Shown: positions 34,200 to 46,197 of the stretch, in pieces | How the letters are laid out: every line of letters begins with the position of its first letter | Position numbering within the stretch: position 1 is the stretch's first letter | Assembly (NCBI GenBank): GCA_963930655.1 | Contig: OZ005609.1 | Span: 21,959,001 to 22,023,000 of the forward strand | Reading direction: 5' to 3' | DNA length: 64,000 nucleotides | Source: Myrica gale | Taxonomy: Eukaryota > Streptophyta > Magnoliopsida > Fagales > Myricaceae | Notes under the pieces: model-generated | What the model was told of the DNA's origin: nothing | What the model saw: the letters and a program-made list of their open reading frames with translations, nothing else | Databases searched by the model: none | Program-made: the position numbers and the translations under genes

Positions 34200-36423
34200 T
34201 GTATTTTTATGTTGTTTTTTTTTATCTATTTGGGGAATACATTTGGTTTTTTGGTTTTATTTATCTGTTTGAGACATTTGTGTTTATTTGTATTTGATTT
34301 TTTTATTTCCGTATTTGAGACATTCATGTTTATCTGTGGATATGCAGTAACTTTGATTACAATTTACGTATTTTTTATTTGTATTTCTTTCCCGACACTT
34401 ATATACGTAAAATAACCAATATACCCATTTGGTCGGCAAAAATAACGAAATAAGTGGTCTCTCAAATAAGTAATACAAGAATTTAACAAGATTTTTTTTT
34501 TGTAATTTTATAATCACTGATCGATCGGTGTCGTTACCGATGGATCGTTAAATCCCTACGTTGTTTAAACATCTAAATGATCGATCATTAAATACAACAA
34601 TCGATCGGTATGTGACAGATCGAGAGAAAGTTGTTATACGTCATCGTTTCCTTTGCACGAACCGATCGATGTTTGTATTTAACGATAAATCGTTTAGATG
34701 TCTAAACGGTGCACGCCGTCGTTTTCAAGCGCTAAGACCGATCGATCGGTGTTATCTAGCGATTGATCGTTACACTAGTTTTCTTCTAACCATCATTTAA
34801 TTGAATAATGTGAGTTTAAATGATTAGAAACATAAAAATATATATTAACAAAGTATGTTTTGATGTATTTAGATTAATTACAAAAAACATAGCGGAAATA
34901 TAGAGCTGACTAGGTGATCGATCGCCACAAGGACCGATCGATTGGTGTTTATCGAGCTTGAAATGTCAGAATGCTCTAAGGCCGTGGGTGAAGCAAAAAT
35001 ATACCCACGACAAGAAAGATACGAGAGGCTTTCGGCAAGGAGTTATTTTTCCCTTAAATTTTTTCAAAACACCGTCCTTTTAGTTGTGAGAGTGTTTAGA
35101 AGTGCTTAAGGTTTAGGCCAAGCTCAAATTCTTTCGTTTTTTAACCGGGTGAATATTGAAAATTTTGTGCGACATTTGTCAGAGTTTGGTGTGGATTCGG
35201 TTCGTTTTGGTCTATATTTGGTGCAGGAGGTAATTGAATTAACCTACACTACAATTTATGAGTGATTTGGTTGGCAATTTGGTGTTTTTTTATTTGTCTA
35301 TTTGTGGGTACTGTGGATTAGATTTGTGATGATTAGAGCTTATTAGAGTATTTTTAATATGTATATTAGAATTAGTATTGCATGAGGATGATTTGTGAGT
35401 GTTTTGGGCGTGGATTTGAGTGTGTAAGAGGTTTGACAAGTTTTTTTTGTCGATCTGGGTTTATCATGATCGATCATCAATTTTGGACGGTCGATCATTT
35501 ATTAGATGGAGGTTCGGCGATCGATCGTCTATTTGATGATGATCGATCGGTATCGAAAACCAATCGATCGTCTATAGTAACGATCGATCGCTAGTTGGGG
35601 CAGAGTGCAAGTTATTGACCTGGTGTAGCATTTATTCTATTTTCATGTTTAATTATTGAAGTGCTTGAGTTCTGAAAATGAATCATGAAGTTTGAGAAGA
35701 CTGGAGGATGATTATATGAGTGTTTTATTATTATTGATACATGTGTAATATTTGAGCTATATATTGAATGCTTGATTATTGAAGTGTTTTAGTTCTGAAA
35801 ATAAATTATTGAGTTTGAGAAGCATAAAGGATGAATATTGGAGTGTTTTTTTACTTGTTATGTTTGAGTTTTATTTTTGGGATATAATGTGTGTTTATCG
35901 ACAAACAAGGGTTAGGACGCGAAAAATATGTGTTTATCGCTTAATAACCCTTGAATTGTCCACAATATGGGCAGTTTGAAATTGTGCATTCGTGGTTAGA
36001 CAAGTTCGGCACTTTTGTCTTGTCCAGTCTTGGAGGAAATTTGGTATCATCTATCTTTTGTCTTATGGGTATATTACTAGCATTGGTGTATGACGTCATA
36101 CAACTATCGTTGATGATGTTTACCCCCAACGCTGGTGCGTGTACTTGGAGACTGGGGGGAGATTCTGCTGAATTTTTTCTAGGTATGGATGGACAAAATT
36201 CGAACTGATGTTCAACTCCGAATGCACAATCTTGAATGAGATAGGACCTATCAGCTGGGCTTAAAGTCAAGTTCCAATGATTTGGTGTTTACGGATTACT
36301 TAATTCGTGTATTTTTTAGATTGGTGACGATGGATAAGAGTTGAGTTTACGAAAAAAAAATCGATTTGGTGAAAAGTATGTGGAGAGGGCCCGTGAGTTT
36401 GTCGGTATATCAAAAAATTCCCG

Positions 36424-37253
36424 AGTAAAGAGGCGGCATTGCTGAAGCCGCACCTTGATACCACGTCAAAACAGTGGAAGGAGTTATGCGATCTGTTCAC
36501 TACCGAAGCAATTATGGTACATGATTACAAAAACCCGCTGCTTAAATATTACATTCTTTTAAAATTTAATTACTTAAAATATACAAAAACGAAGCGAGCA
36601 AAATAAGAAAAATAGATCAAAGTTGACTGTGAACCACGCTGTTGGTTCGCGCTCGTTCCAGCGTACACAATCTCGCATTGTAAGTTAAGAACTAAATTTT
36701 AGACTATATTGATATTGTTTGTCAATAACTTTATGCTATTGTCATGTAGAAAAATCAAGAAAGCGGTAATATCAATCCTACAGAGCTGTATAAGAACAAT
36801 TATTCAAACAAAGATGAGATTTGGACCTCGGAAGGAGCGAGAGAAATTTATATAAGTCGCGAATATGTTTGGGGAATAGGACGCGCGGTTAAGCCTCTGC
36901 CTTCATCAAGTTTGACTGCACAATCTTCTGATCTACAGCACCAACTAACAAAGGCAAGAGATGAGATAGAAGCGATGAGAGCTGCTATTGAAAAATACTT
37001 GCAACAATTTGCGAAGAAACAAGCTGAGATGAAGGTCACACTGAGGGACCACCGTAAGGAGCAGTAGGTGGAGCAGGAGTGCATCTGGTTAAAGCAGAAG
37101 GAGCGCATGAAAATGAAACAAGAGCGCAAACGAGTGGAGCACGTGCAAAAGGAACAAAAGCACATGCGAAAGAAGCAAGAGCGCTTACGGGAAGAAATAT
37201 CAAAGGTAGCTAGAGAAGAAAATGTCCCCTGTAATGGAGAAGAAAATGAATGA
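36424..37253 (+). pseudogene. Ptta/En/Spm-type plant transposase remnant
   Basis: Segments in order: KQWKELCDLFTTEAIM near 36470, NKKNRSKLTVNHAVGSRSF (about 36600-36665), then from about 36752 TELYKNNYSNKDEIWTSEGA and a coiled-coil rich end. The NRxK...H..GSRSF and ELY..........W.....A patterns are the hallmark of the plant Ptta/En/Spm transposase family (Transposase_24). A TAG at 37065-37067 interrupts the last frame, which then continues open to 37253 with a Lys/Glu-rich coiled coil. The protein is therefore broken. Confidence 0.72.
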
Positions 37254-37312
37254 CATGTCAAAGCGACTATTCACCTAGTTTGGGGGTTCAGAAAGGTAGA
37301 TGCATCTATGTT

Positions 37313-39385
37313 CACTACAAGAATTTTGGGCTTTTGGGACGGAGGGTAGGCGTCCGAACTAAATGAATACTATGTTGGAACAAATAATATTTGTTTTCAA
37401 CTATGTCAAAATGATCAAATTCCAGTTTCAACTATCAAGATGGAGTCTGAACAACTCCGGAAGGTTTGAACATGTAAATATAGGTTCAAACAACCTCGAA
37501 ACAGGTTTCGACAGGAACAATGGAGCCAAATAAATTTTGGAACTTATAGGGCCAAAAGTTCGCACTGTCCACACAAACCATGGCTAAATTGAAGTTTCTG
37601 ATTGTTGTTGTCTCTGGTACAGTTTGAACTACAGTAGCTCTAAGTTTGAACTAGAATCGAGTGTAAACCAACTTTCAGTTTGAACAGAAACTTATGTCCG
37701 AACTAAATGAATATTATGTTGGAACCAACAATATTTGGTTTCAACTATGTCAAAATGATCAAATCTCAGTTCCAACTATCAAGATGGAGTCTGAACAACT
37801 CCGGAAGGTTTGAACATGAAAATATAGGTTCAAACAACCTCGAAACAGGTTTCAACAGGAACAATGGAGGCAAATAAATTTTGGAACTTATAGGGCCAAA
37901 AATTCGCACTGTCCTAAGTTTCTGATTGTTTGTTATCTCTGGTACAGTTTAAACTACCATAGCTCTAAGTTTGAACTAGAATCGAGTGTAAACCAACTTT
38001 CAGTTTGAATAGAAACGTATGTCCGAACTAAAGGAATATATGTTGGAACAAACAATATTTAGTTTCAACTATGTCAAAATGATCAAATTTTAGTTTCAAC
38101 TACCAATATGGAGTCTGAACAAATGCGGAAGGTTTGAACATGCAAATATAGGGTTCAAACAACAGAGAAACATGTTTCGACAGGAACAATGGAGGCAAAT
38201 AAATTGTAACAACTTATTAAGGCCAGTTCGCACTGTCCACACTGCAAAACCATGGCTGAGTTGACTCAGCCATGGCAGCCACCGCAAATCACCGCCAAAT
38301 GTTGGCGGAATGCGGTCCAACAACCATGAAAAGAGTTTCCTCCCAAACAACACCACCAACCAACCCAAAATCGACTAAATCCAAGCCAAAAACTACCCAC
38401 ATTCACCGCAAAAAAAAACCGTCCAACCATTACCAAAAAATTGTTAAAAGAAGAGGATAGAGAGATTACCAGGGTGGAGGAGGGTGCAGATGGTCTCCTA
38501 GCGCGACGGCACGGCCTCTCTGACGTTGGTGAGCGGCTAAGTCCTCTGCATCGCCGGTTTCTTGCGGGAGAGGAAGGGGTTTTTGGGACGCAATGCGTCC
38601 CTGTTAAGACCTTTGGTTCTTTTTAAAACGCAGAGACCTAGTCCGCACTAGTAAACGTCAGGTTCGAACTTACCGAATCAGATATCCATCCACATGTGTG
38701 TATCCGCAAATTCAGTTCGCACGTTGCATTATGATGTGCGCCCAACCCAAACGTTAGTTACCACACATATCCCACTAATACAAGTTTCAACTGACATTTA
38801 GAAAGTTGGAACTAAACGGACGCATTTAATGAAAGGTCACATCACATCGCATCGGTCTGCTGTGTCTGAGCCGTTGGAACTATTATATACCTAGTTCGGA
38901 CTAGTTTAAATAAATCAAATTCTAGACAGGTGTCGAACAAGGGAAATTTAACAGTGCTAACTACAGTTCAATCCTAACACAATACTGTGCGCACTGGTGT
39001 GTTTAGTTGCAACCAACTTATATGTAGTCCTAACTGGTACATTATTGGGACGTTTGTTTGCCGTCCCAAAAGTGTCGTTCGCACGTAATTATACGTAGTG
39101 CGAACAAACATATATTAGTTCGAACTAGAAGTGTTTTTGGGACGGAATGTTGTCGTCCCAAAGTTTTTCCCGCCATGTTCCCGCCAATTTATTTGGGACG
39201 GATGCTCAAAATCCGTCCCTAAAACGCATCCTTTAGGGACGGAAAGAGTCATCTGTCCCTAAAGATGATCTTTGACACCCCTTTTGGGACGACACATTTG
39301 TTGCGTCCCAAAAGGGGACCTTTAGGGACGGTTTTGTGGCTGTCCCAAAGAAAATCCGTCCCTAAAGGTCAATTTTCTTGTAGTG
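37313..39385. mobile_element. Non-autonomous CACTA transposon, 2073 bp, with perfect ends
   Basis: Begins CACTACAAGAA and ends TTCTTGTAGTG, perfect 11-bp inverted repeats, flanked by GTT on both sides (37310-37312 and 39386-39388), the 3-bp duplication of CACTA elements. Subterminal DNA repeats tttgggacgg and ccgtccctaaa in both orientations (37335 onward; 38580-39370). It has no transposase. It is inserted just downstream of the Ptta transposase remnant, inside the older complex. Confidence 0.93.
37352..38238. repeat. Tandem repeat, about 2.7 copies of a 325-344-bp unit
   Basis: The phrase gtccgaactaa...gaata starts at 37352, 37696 and 38021. Each unit continues through tcaactatgtcaaaatgatc, ctccggaaggtttgaacatg and gttcgcactgtcc. 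The copies differ by scattered substitutions and short indels; the third is shortened. It lies inside the 2.07-kb CACTA element. Confidence 0.85.
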
Positions 39386-40984
39386 GTTGTAATAGCTTTG
39401 TGATTATGTATTATTAAGATGTTATTTTCAATTTAATTATGGATCACTATTTGTTAGTATTGATGTTCATTGATGTGAGTATTGTATTGTAATTATAGTA
39501 GTACGTGTTATATAATATTTTCTATTATAATTGTTTTTCAAAAAATCAAATTCTGTTTTCATCGTTCGATCGTCATCTTCAGTGATTGATGGGTTGTTGC
39601 TCAACCGATCGATTGTTCAACACCACCGTTCGATCTCCAATAATAAATAGACAAAATATTGATTGATCAGTAATGTAAGCGATCGATCGGTCATGTGTAA
39701 GCGATCGATCGATCATGTGCAAGCGATCTGTCGGTACCATAAGCGACCGATCGGTCGAGAAATAAACGATCGATCATTAAAAAAAGTATCAATCGTCAGG
39801 TGACATTGAGCGATCAATTACGTAGTCAACGTTCCATCGCTGAATTTAACGACCAATTGGTTTTGACATAACGGTCGATCATGAAACATAAGTGATTGAT
39901 CGCTTATAGCAAACGTTGGATCGTCATTACTGTAACGATCAATCGATCATTTCTTACCGTGTGATCGGTTAAATGTGTTAATTGATCACCAATACCTAAT
40001 CGATCGATCGTAAATACTTACCGCTCGATCATCCTAAACATGACGATCGATCGGTATTGGTACTCGTTCGATCATTGTAAACATATATCGATTGATCACT
40101 GTTCAAACTGATCCATCACTTCGTTATAGCCGACCGATCGGCACAATTACCGATCGATCATTACATTTAGTGAAGAAAATCTTTCGTCACTAAAAACTTT
40201 TCGTGGCAAAATTTGAGTTTCGTCACGATATACATTTTGTGACGCTCTTTCGCTGATGGAGCTCATGACGAAAAAATTTCGTCACTAATACTTTTAGTGA
40301 CGAAATTTTGAGTTTTAGTGACAAAATTTTTTGTCACTAAAAGTCTTTTTTTTTTAGTATGACATTCTTACATAGAGGATATTTTTCTCTAGCAACAGGT
40401 AGATAGCAAATATTATAATGGAACTACGCCCTAGATCTCGAGTATCACAAGTATTTAAAGATCTTCAAGTGGTACAGTCCCTCCAAGACTCAAGAAGATC
40501 ATGTTTATCAAGATTTTTGAAAGGGTTTCAATATCACCAATGTTTATACTTTTTAGATGCAATTTCGTCGTAACTCCAAGTTCTTATCTTTATCTAGTGA
40601 TGCAATCTCATTAGAACTTGAGAAGATCAAATTTATTTGATAAGAAATTACAACTCAATTTGGACTTAAATTTTGCACAAAATTACGTCAATATTCAAAT
40701 AAACTAACAAAATAAATAATGCAAGGAATTAATTTAATGGATAGAAACTGCTTTAGCATCTCCAATTACTTCCATTTTTTAATCAAGCTAGCTAGCTAAT
40801 TACTTAGACTTGTACGCAACAAATTAAAACCACCATGCATGCAGATGAAGATGTAAAGGACATGAGCTTATTATGGTTTCTCTTATGTTTGCTTAAACGA
40901 TTAACTTTCTAAGATATCTACTTTATGTATAATTGAACCAAACTGGTTGTGTTTGAGTGTTAAAAGTTTGAGGAGGTTAGAATT

Positions 40985-41120
40985 TTAAGATATTGGAATT
41001 AGTGAAAAAGTGAAAATAGATGGTTTGAATGAATTTTTTTATATTTATTATAATAAAAGTAATGATTTGATGAGGAGATGAAGATTATATTGTAATTGTT
41101 TTATTATGTTAAAATTTTAG
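40985..41120 (+). repeat. AT-rich dispersed repeat, copy A
   Basis: Contains gtgaaaa..agt, aatgatttgatgagg and gattatattgtaatt followed by ttattatgttaaaatttta. The same order of blocks recurs at 55320-55470 and, reversed, at 52070-52220, with weaker copies at 41190-41310, 53140-53290 and 55905-56060. No defined ends could be fixed. Confidence 0.6.
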
Positions 41121-42647
41121 TAATTAAACACAATGGACTTGTTTGAGCCCCAATTATTTGAGGCTAATAATAAAAAATTCATCACATAATTTTTATTATT
41201 ATAATATTTATTAAAAATCTTCTCTCTCTTCGTTTTTTCACCAACTCTCCTAACATATCTTTACTTTATAATATTTTTCAAACTCCAATACCCAGAATTT
41301 TTACGCTCAAAACTCCCTTATGTTTATTTAGCATTTTCACCACATGCATGATATTTTTTGAGAAAGTCAACAAAGGCAGCGAAGGTGTGAATGCATTAAT
41401 CGTTATCGATTGAATGTGAGAATGTCCTTACGAAACTTCTTGTCGTTAGGAAAAAACTTGTGCCAACACAACATAGTCTCTTTCTTCATCAGCATAATCT
41501 TAAGAGAGTTGCAGCCAAAAATGAATTGGGCTCCACTGCGTTTCACACACTATTAGATCCACGATGGACTGGCCATTATATATATATGAACATCCCTCCT
41601 CATACTTGGATCTAGTACTAAGGTCGATCAAAGTTCACAAGGAGATGATTAATCATGAACCAGCCTGCATGCATCGTCAAAAATGTAGTAATTTTGTAGG
41701 GTATATATACCACGTGCCACTCTATAACCCCTCGGTGAGATAATAACAATTTTTCTTGTCGTTGACCAATCAAATCCCAAAAACCCTAATATATGCATGG
41801 ATGCATGCAAAAATCCTATTCAGTGGCCCTTACTAGAAAACATATTATCTGTTTACTGTACTTACCAGAACTTTAACTAGGCTATTCGATGCGACATAAA
41901 GAAATTGGTCGTAATTTGTCCTTATGCATTTGGAAGAGAACCTTGGCAATTAGACAAATCTTGGCCGTATACGTGTCAGCACATGATGAAACACCCCCCA
42001 CAATTCCCTCCCATGCGGAGCACACGCTAGAGAAACAGCGGCTGCAAACAAAAACCACTCCCGAGCACTCATGGCGGTTTCATTTTGGAACCCACAAAAA
42101 ATCAACAACATACATGCGTTTTGTCCTCCTTGCCTGCGCCTGAAGCTGATGGACAGCGACCTGTATATGTGAGGCACATTAGCGCTTGAGAGCTGGCCGA
42201 CTGTCATTAAACGTTTCTTTAGCGCTAGCTAGCTAGTGCTTTGGGACCAAACATGAAAACGTGATAAAAGTCCGCTACTGATCTAAATCCCGAAACATAT
42301 TGATGCATGTCCTTTTTACTTCCCTTAAATCTTTGATCCAAAAAAATCTACTTCGAATTTTGTTGCTGCATGAACTTTCTACCTGAATAAGACTAGAGCT
42401 AGGTCGACATACGTTCACATCTTGAATGTTGACAAATTCCTAATTTATGGCCTACGACTTGAGATGTAAAAGTGAGCATAACTCCATATATATTAGCCCA
42501 GAAGAAATCAAGAATACAGACAAAATAACAAGAGATGAAAATCAATGATTGTCATCATGTGATCGAGCCAGCTGGATCTTGATTCTTTTATTTTCCCAGC
42601 TCGTTCTTTTATCTCGGATTAAGTTTCTGGAGGACAAGGAGCTTATA

Positions 42648-42808
42648 ACTTGATGAAAGTAGCCATGGAAGATGGTTGAATTGCTGTTACGCTGCTTGCT
42701 GGTCAACAGGCCCTTTCATCTGTGGATGTTGCTGTGCTGCCTCAAGCAGCTAGCTTGATGAAAGAAGCCATAGAAGATGCTTGATTGCTAGCTGTGATGC
42801 TGCTTGTA
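42648..42808. repeat. Imperfect tandem duplication, period about 105 bp
   Basis: acttgatgaaagtagccatg at 42648 recurs as gcttgatgaaagaagccat at 42753. Both are followed by gaagatg.ttga.tgct and a tgctgcttg phrase. No coding meaning is evident. Confidence 0.55.
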
Positions 42809-44116
42809 TGTACCTCTGATAGATCAATATATATTGCTGGAAGCTAGTATATATGCCGTACTTGTTTATATCTGTACTAGTGGAATGCTGGTTTAAGTAC
42901 TGCTGTGTTGCTTGTTGGTTTGTGAGCATTATTGCTCTGCGCATTCCGTGGGGCGCTGATATATAGTATTTGTGCGGCTGTGCATTTGTCTTTGTTTTGT
43001 AGCTTTCCTGGCTATGGTTCTAATACTGGCCTTTGTACGTACACCCACGATGTGATGCCTAAAAAACTCCTTGCGTACCAAGATTAAAAAGTTATGTCAA
43101 AATGCAAGTTAACCTTTTCAATTTTCTTCTTCCGGAACAAAATCTAACCAAATTCGATCATCCAGTTTCACAAAATCTAGCCCATGAACCACAATAGATA
43201 ACATGAAACTAGATTTGCCTCCCCTGCAGACAAGCTCATGCTACATAAAGGAATTTGCTTTTCCCTTTCTGTAGAAATCAGTAGAATGTAGTAATATTTA
43301 GGATGGAATGCTTGTCTTTGGTGGGTGGGGGGGGGGGTAAAAGTTGAGAGGGCTGGCGGGGTAGAGAATAAGGTTGATCAGTACTTAATTAACACAAGAA
43401 TTATTCGTCATGATTATAATTGTAATAATGGTTGCTTTGAACCTAAACAAAAGTCCAAGCAACATAGGCCTAGAGGGAGAGAGGCCTAGCTAGAAGCATT
43501 TTTGATAGGCATGCACGTCTATTCATAATCCTGCCTGCGTGCATTTGGGCCCCAATTGTGAAGTTGGCTCTTTCCTTTTTTAAAAAAAAATTCCTCAGTC
43601 GTAATTAGTATAGAGTAAAAACTAAGTTAACTGATCGCAGTTGTCTATGGTTTCATAAAGATCCATGTCTGTTTGTCTCAGATAATGCCAACCATTTTCG
43701 TCCACACGTTTCATGATTTGAAAAACAACCCACAGACCTTGCGGACGCCGGAGCTTTGGTGGTGAAAATCTTTCTTGTCATATTTCGATTAGAGTAAAAG
43801 CTACAAAAATATTGGTTGGTAGATATCATTGGAAACTCTGTCGGTAATTGGACCGACTGAGCCACTTTCTTTTAATCCACCATGACATTGGCCCCGTAAT
43901 TGTGGAAAAAGTCACCCAAGGCCGCCTCCTATTATTTTTCTTCTTTTCTTGTTTCCTCTTCAAGGAAATACAGGCCCAGCCGAGTCCATTCGGAACTCTA
44001 CTTAATATCGGCATGAACCAAAATGAGCCCAGCCAGTTGAGGTTGTTGGACCTAAGCTCAAGCGGGTTCAATTACAACAGGTCAGCTCATGATTTCCTTC
44101 AATGTAGACTTGGGTG

Positions 44117-45499
44117 CAGTGGCGGACGAAGAGGTATCGAACCCGTGCGTCTGCTACCCATGGATTGACCAAAAAAAATTTTATACTTTTTTTTTTTCAT
44201 AAGTTGGCTATGTCCGATACCCATTAAGTCCAGGTCCGATACCCATGAAGTTCAGGCCAACTAAACTTAATGGGTATCAGATCTAAAACAACTTTTTTCT
44301 ACACATTGATTTTGCTCTTAGTGCTACATATAATAATTAAGGCAAATATACAGTTACAAGTTCTTCAATTGAGGAGTGACTTCCTGTCATCTTGCTAAAT
44401 TTATGTTAGTAAAAAAATTATTTACTTTTTGCTCCTAATTTGTCACAATCAAGATCCCTTCATTTCTTTCTCCCTATGTTGATTTGTTTCTTCATTTTTA
44501 TTAGACACCTCGAAAAATGTTGTGTTTGTTTAGGATCCTTGTATAGGTCAAACCAAAGTTCTGACCACTTTTAGGATATGTTTATCTAAGGAACTCTTTT
44601 AGGTCAAACTAAACTTCTAATCACTTTTGGGATATGTTTATTTAAGGAACTCTTTTACTAAATCTTGTTTATCCTGAAAATTTTGTTTTTATTATTCAGA
44701 GCATGGTTTGCCATCAATTGTTGCTTTGTGTGTGTAAGTCACTTTGGAGAATGTGAATATCTTTCAATTCTAAATCCATAGAACCTAGATAAAAGTAAAT
44801 TACAAATGCATCCCTGTAACCTTTTGTCAAAAGAAAAAAAAAGACTCCAGTTGTGGTAGTAACCAAAAAATGTAAGAAAGACAACCGCTAGTGACATCAA
44901 GACCTCAACCATCAAAATCATCTGTAATTTGTTCTAAAGTTTTAAAATTTGTAGGGAATTAACTTGGATTAGATCATCAAGAGTTATTTGCGTAATAGGA
45001 TGAGAGATAAATGAATTAATGATTGCATGTTAGTGTACATCGAGCAAGAAGCTTTTAAAACTATTGAGAACGAAATCATTTTGCAACATTTTCAGAAGAT
45101 GCAAACTCGTATGATCCAATTGTCACCTCCAGGGACGAATCTACGGGGGGGCCGTGGCCCCCCCAAAGATTTTGAAAAAAAAATTTAACATTTTTTAAGC
45201 TATATTCGAAATATTTGTTTGAATTTTGCTTATAATTGTATTCCGGCCCCCCCGAAAATTTTTGTTTGCTTACAATTGTATTCCGGCCCCCCCCAGAAAA
45301 AATTCCTGGCTTCGTCCCTGGTCACCTCTCGGTCGCAGTACATATTACGGTACATGTATTCCAATATTTTTAATGCTTTTAGTCCTTAATTTTCGACATT
45401 GTAACTCTAAGACAATGTTTTGCATTACGAAGGAATTTTTTTTGTCATTTCGCCTTTAAAGTTCGACACCTATGAATTTTGATCTTGGTTCCGCCACTG
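44117..45499. mobile_element. hAT-type element, 1.38 kb
   Basis: Starts CAGTGGCGGAC and ends tggttccgccactg, an inverted repeat of the classic hAT terminus. Flanks CTTGGGTG (44109-44116) and CTTGGATG (45500-45507) match at 7 of 8 positions, the 8-bp duplication expected of hAT. No transposase frame is visible, so it is non-autonomous or decayed. A smaller hAT MITE is inserted inside it. Confidence 0.75.
45130..45320. mobile_element. hAT-type MITE, 191 bp, nested in a larger hAT element
   Basis: Begins CAGGGACGAAT and ends cttcgtccctg, flanked by a perfect 8-bp duplication GTCACCTC at 45122-45129 and 45321-45328. Inside are two runs of C/G (gggggggccgtggccccccc and repeated ttccggccccccc) on an AT-rich background. 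Confidence 0.88.
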
Positions 45500-46197
45500 C
45501 TTGGATGGGTCAGCACTAGCCAGATCAAACTCACTGACCTGCCATGAGATGCACCCACAAGTTTGATGCTTCCGAACACCGTACAAAACCATAAGCTTTT
45601 TAACTTTAAATGACAGTATGTACTCAAGCTCTCCTACCAAGATCACAATGAATTGAGATTCTCTCTTATTTGTCGTCGGATTTAGATTAAAAAATAGGCT
45701 AAATTACTCCTCCAGTCTCTGGGGTTTGACCTTTTTTCCTATTAGTCCCTAAGGTATTTTTTTATCCTACCGGTATCCCTGGGGTTTGTAACTTTTCCCA
45801 ACTTGGTCTTACCGTCAGATAACAAACGGAATTTGCACACGTGGCTGACGGCAACCACGTCAGATCCAATAACGTCAGGACACCTCTTAAAATATGCCAC
45901 ATCAGTTTAGAACGTTGCAAAATGGTGGGTCCCGCAGCCAGTATGTCATTCCACGTTAGATTAAAAACCCACGTCAGTTGTCAGTTGGTTCGACCCCTCC
46001 AACATCCAAAACAACCACTACAGCTGAAATGGAGAAATCCCCAAATTCGAAAGCCTTTTGAGCCTTAAGAACCTTAAGTAGTTTTCTTCCCCAAATCAGA
46101 TTCTCCACATCAAGAACCCTATGTCTTTTTCGCTAAATCGCTTCGAATTGATTTTCTGTGTCAAGAACCCTAAATTGTCTTCCCACATTCTCTCACA

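Larger units (their letters stand above)
32340..40365 (+). mobile_element. Decayed CACTA (En/Spm, Ptta-type) transposon complex with GATCGATC arrays
   Basis: Several tracts are packed with cgatcgatcggt-like palindromes: about 32385-32875, 34510-34780, 34910-34945, 35460-35600 and 39560-40165. Between them are degenerate transposon ORFs (32940-34199 and 36424-37253). The right end (40180-40365) repeats tcgtcactaa/ttagtgacgaaattt motifs and finishes in a T run plus tagta, close to the TAGTG end of CACTA elements. No matching left CACTA terminus was found. Arrays in the middle as well as the flanks suggest two related elements merged or nested. Confidence 0.65.
40366..44108. other. Intergenic stretch with AT-rich repeat copies
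   Basis: No gene recognised. Two AT-rich family copies lie at about 40985-41120 and 41190-41310 (opposite orientation). A roughly 105-bp tandem duplication lies at about 42648-42808 (cttgatgaaag.agccat.gaagatg repeated). The short open frames at 41889-42207 and 43653-44071 have no family resemblance. Confidence 0.5.

Noticed and set aside
38096-38368. 90-codon minus-strand frame inside the CACTA element
   Set aside because: It covers the third tandem repeat unit and adjacent DNA, is not open in the other units and has no family resemblance.
41889-42207. Opposing 84- and 85-codon frames
   Set aside because: They overlap each other on opposite strands with no domain and no splice signals.
44100-44170. 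Possible SINE B box (ggttcgatacc on the minus strand)
   Set aside because: It lies inside the left end of the hAT element at 44117-45499 and has no A box, tail or flanking duplication of its own.
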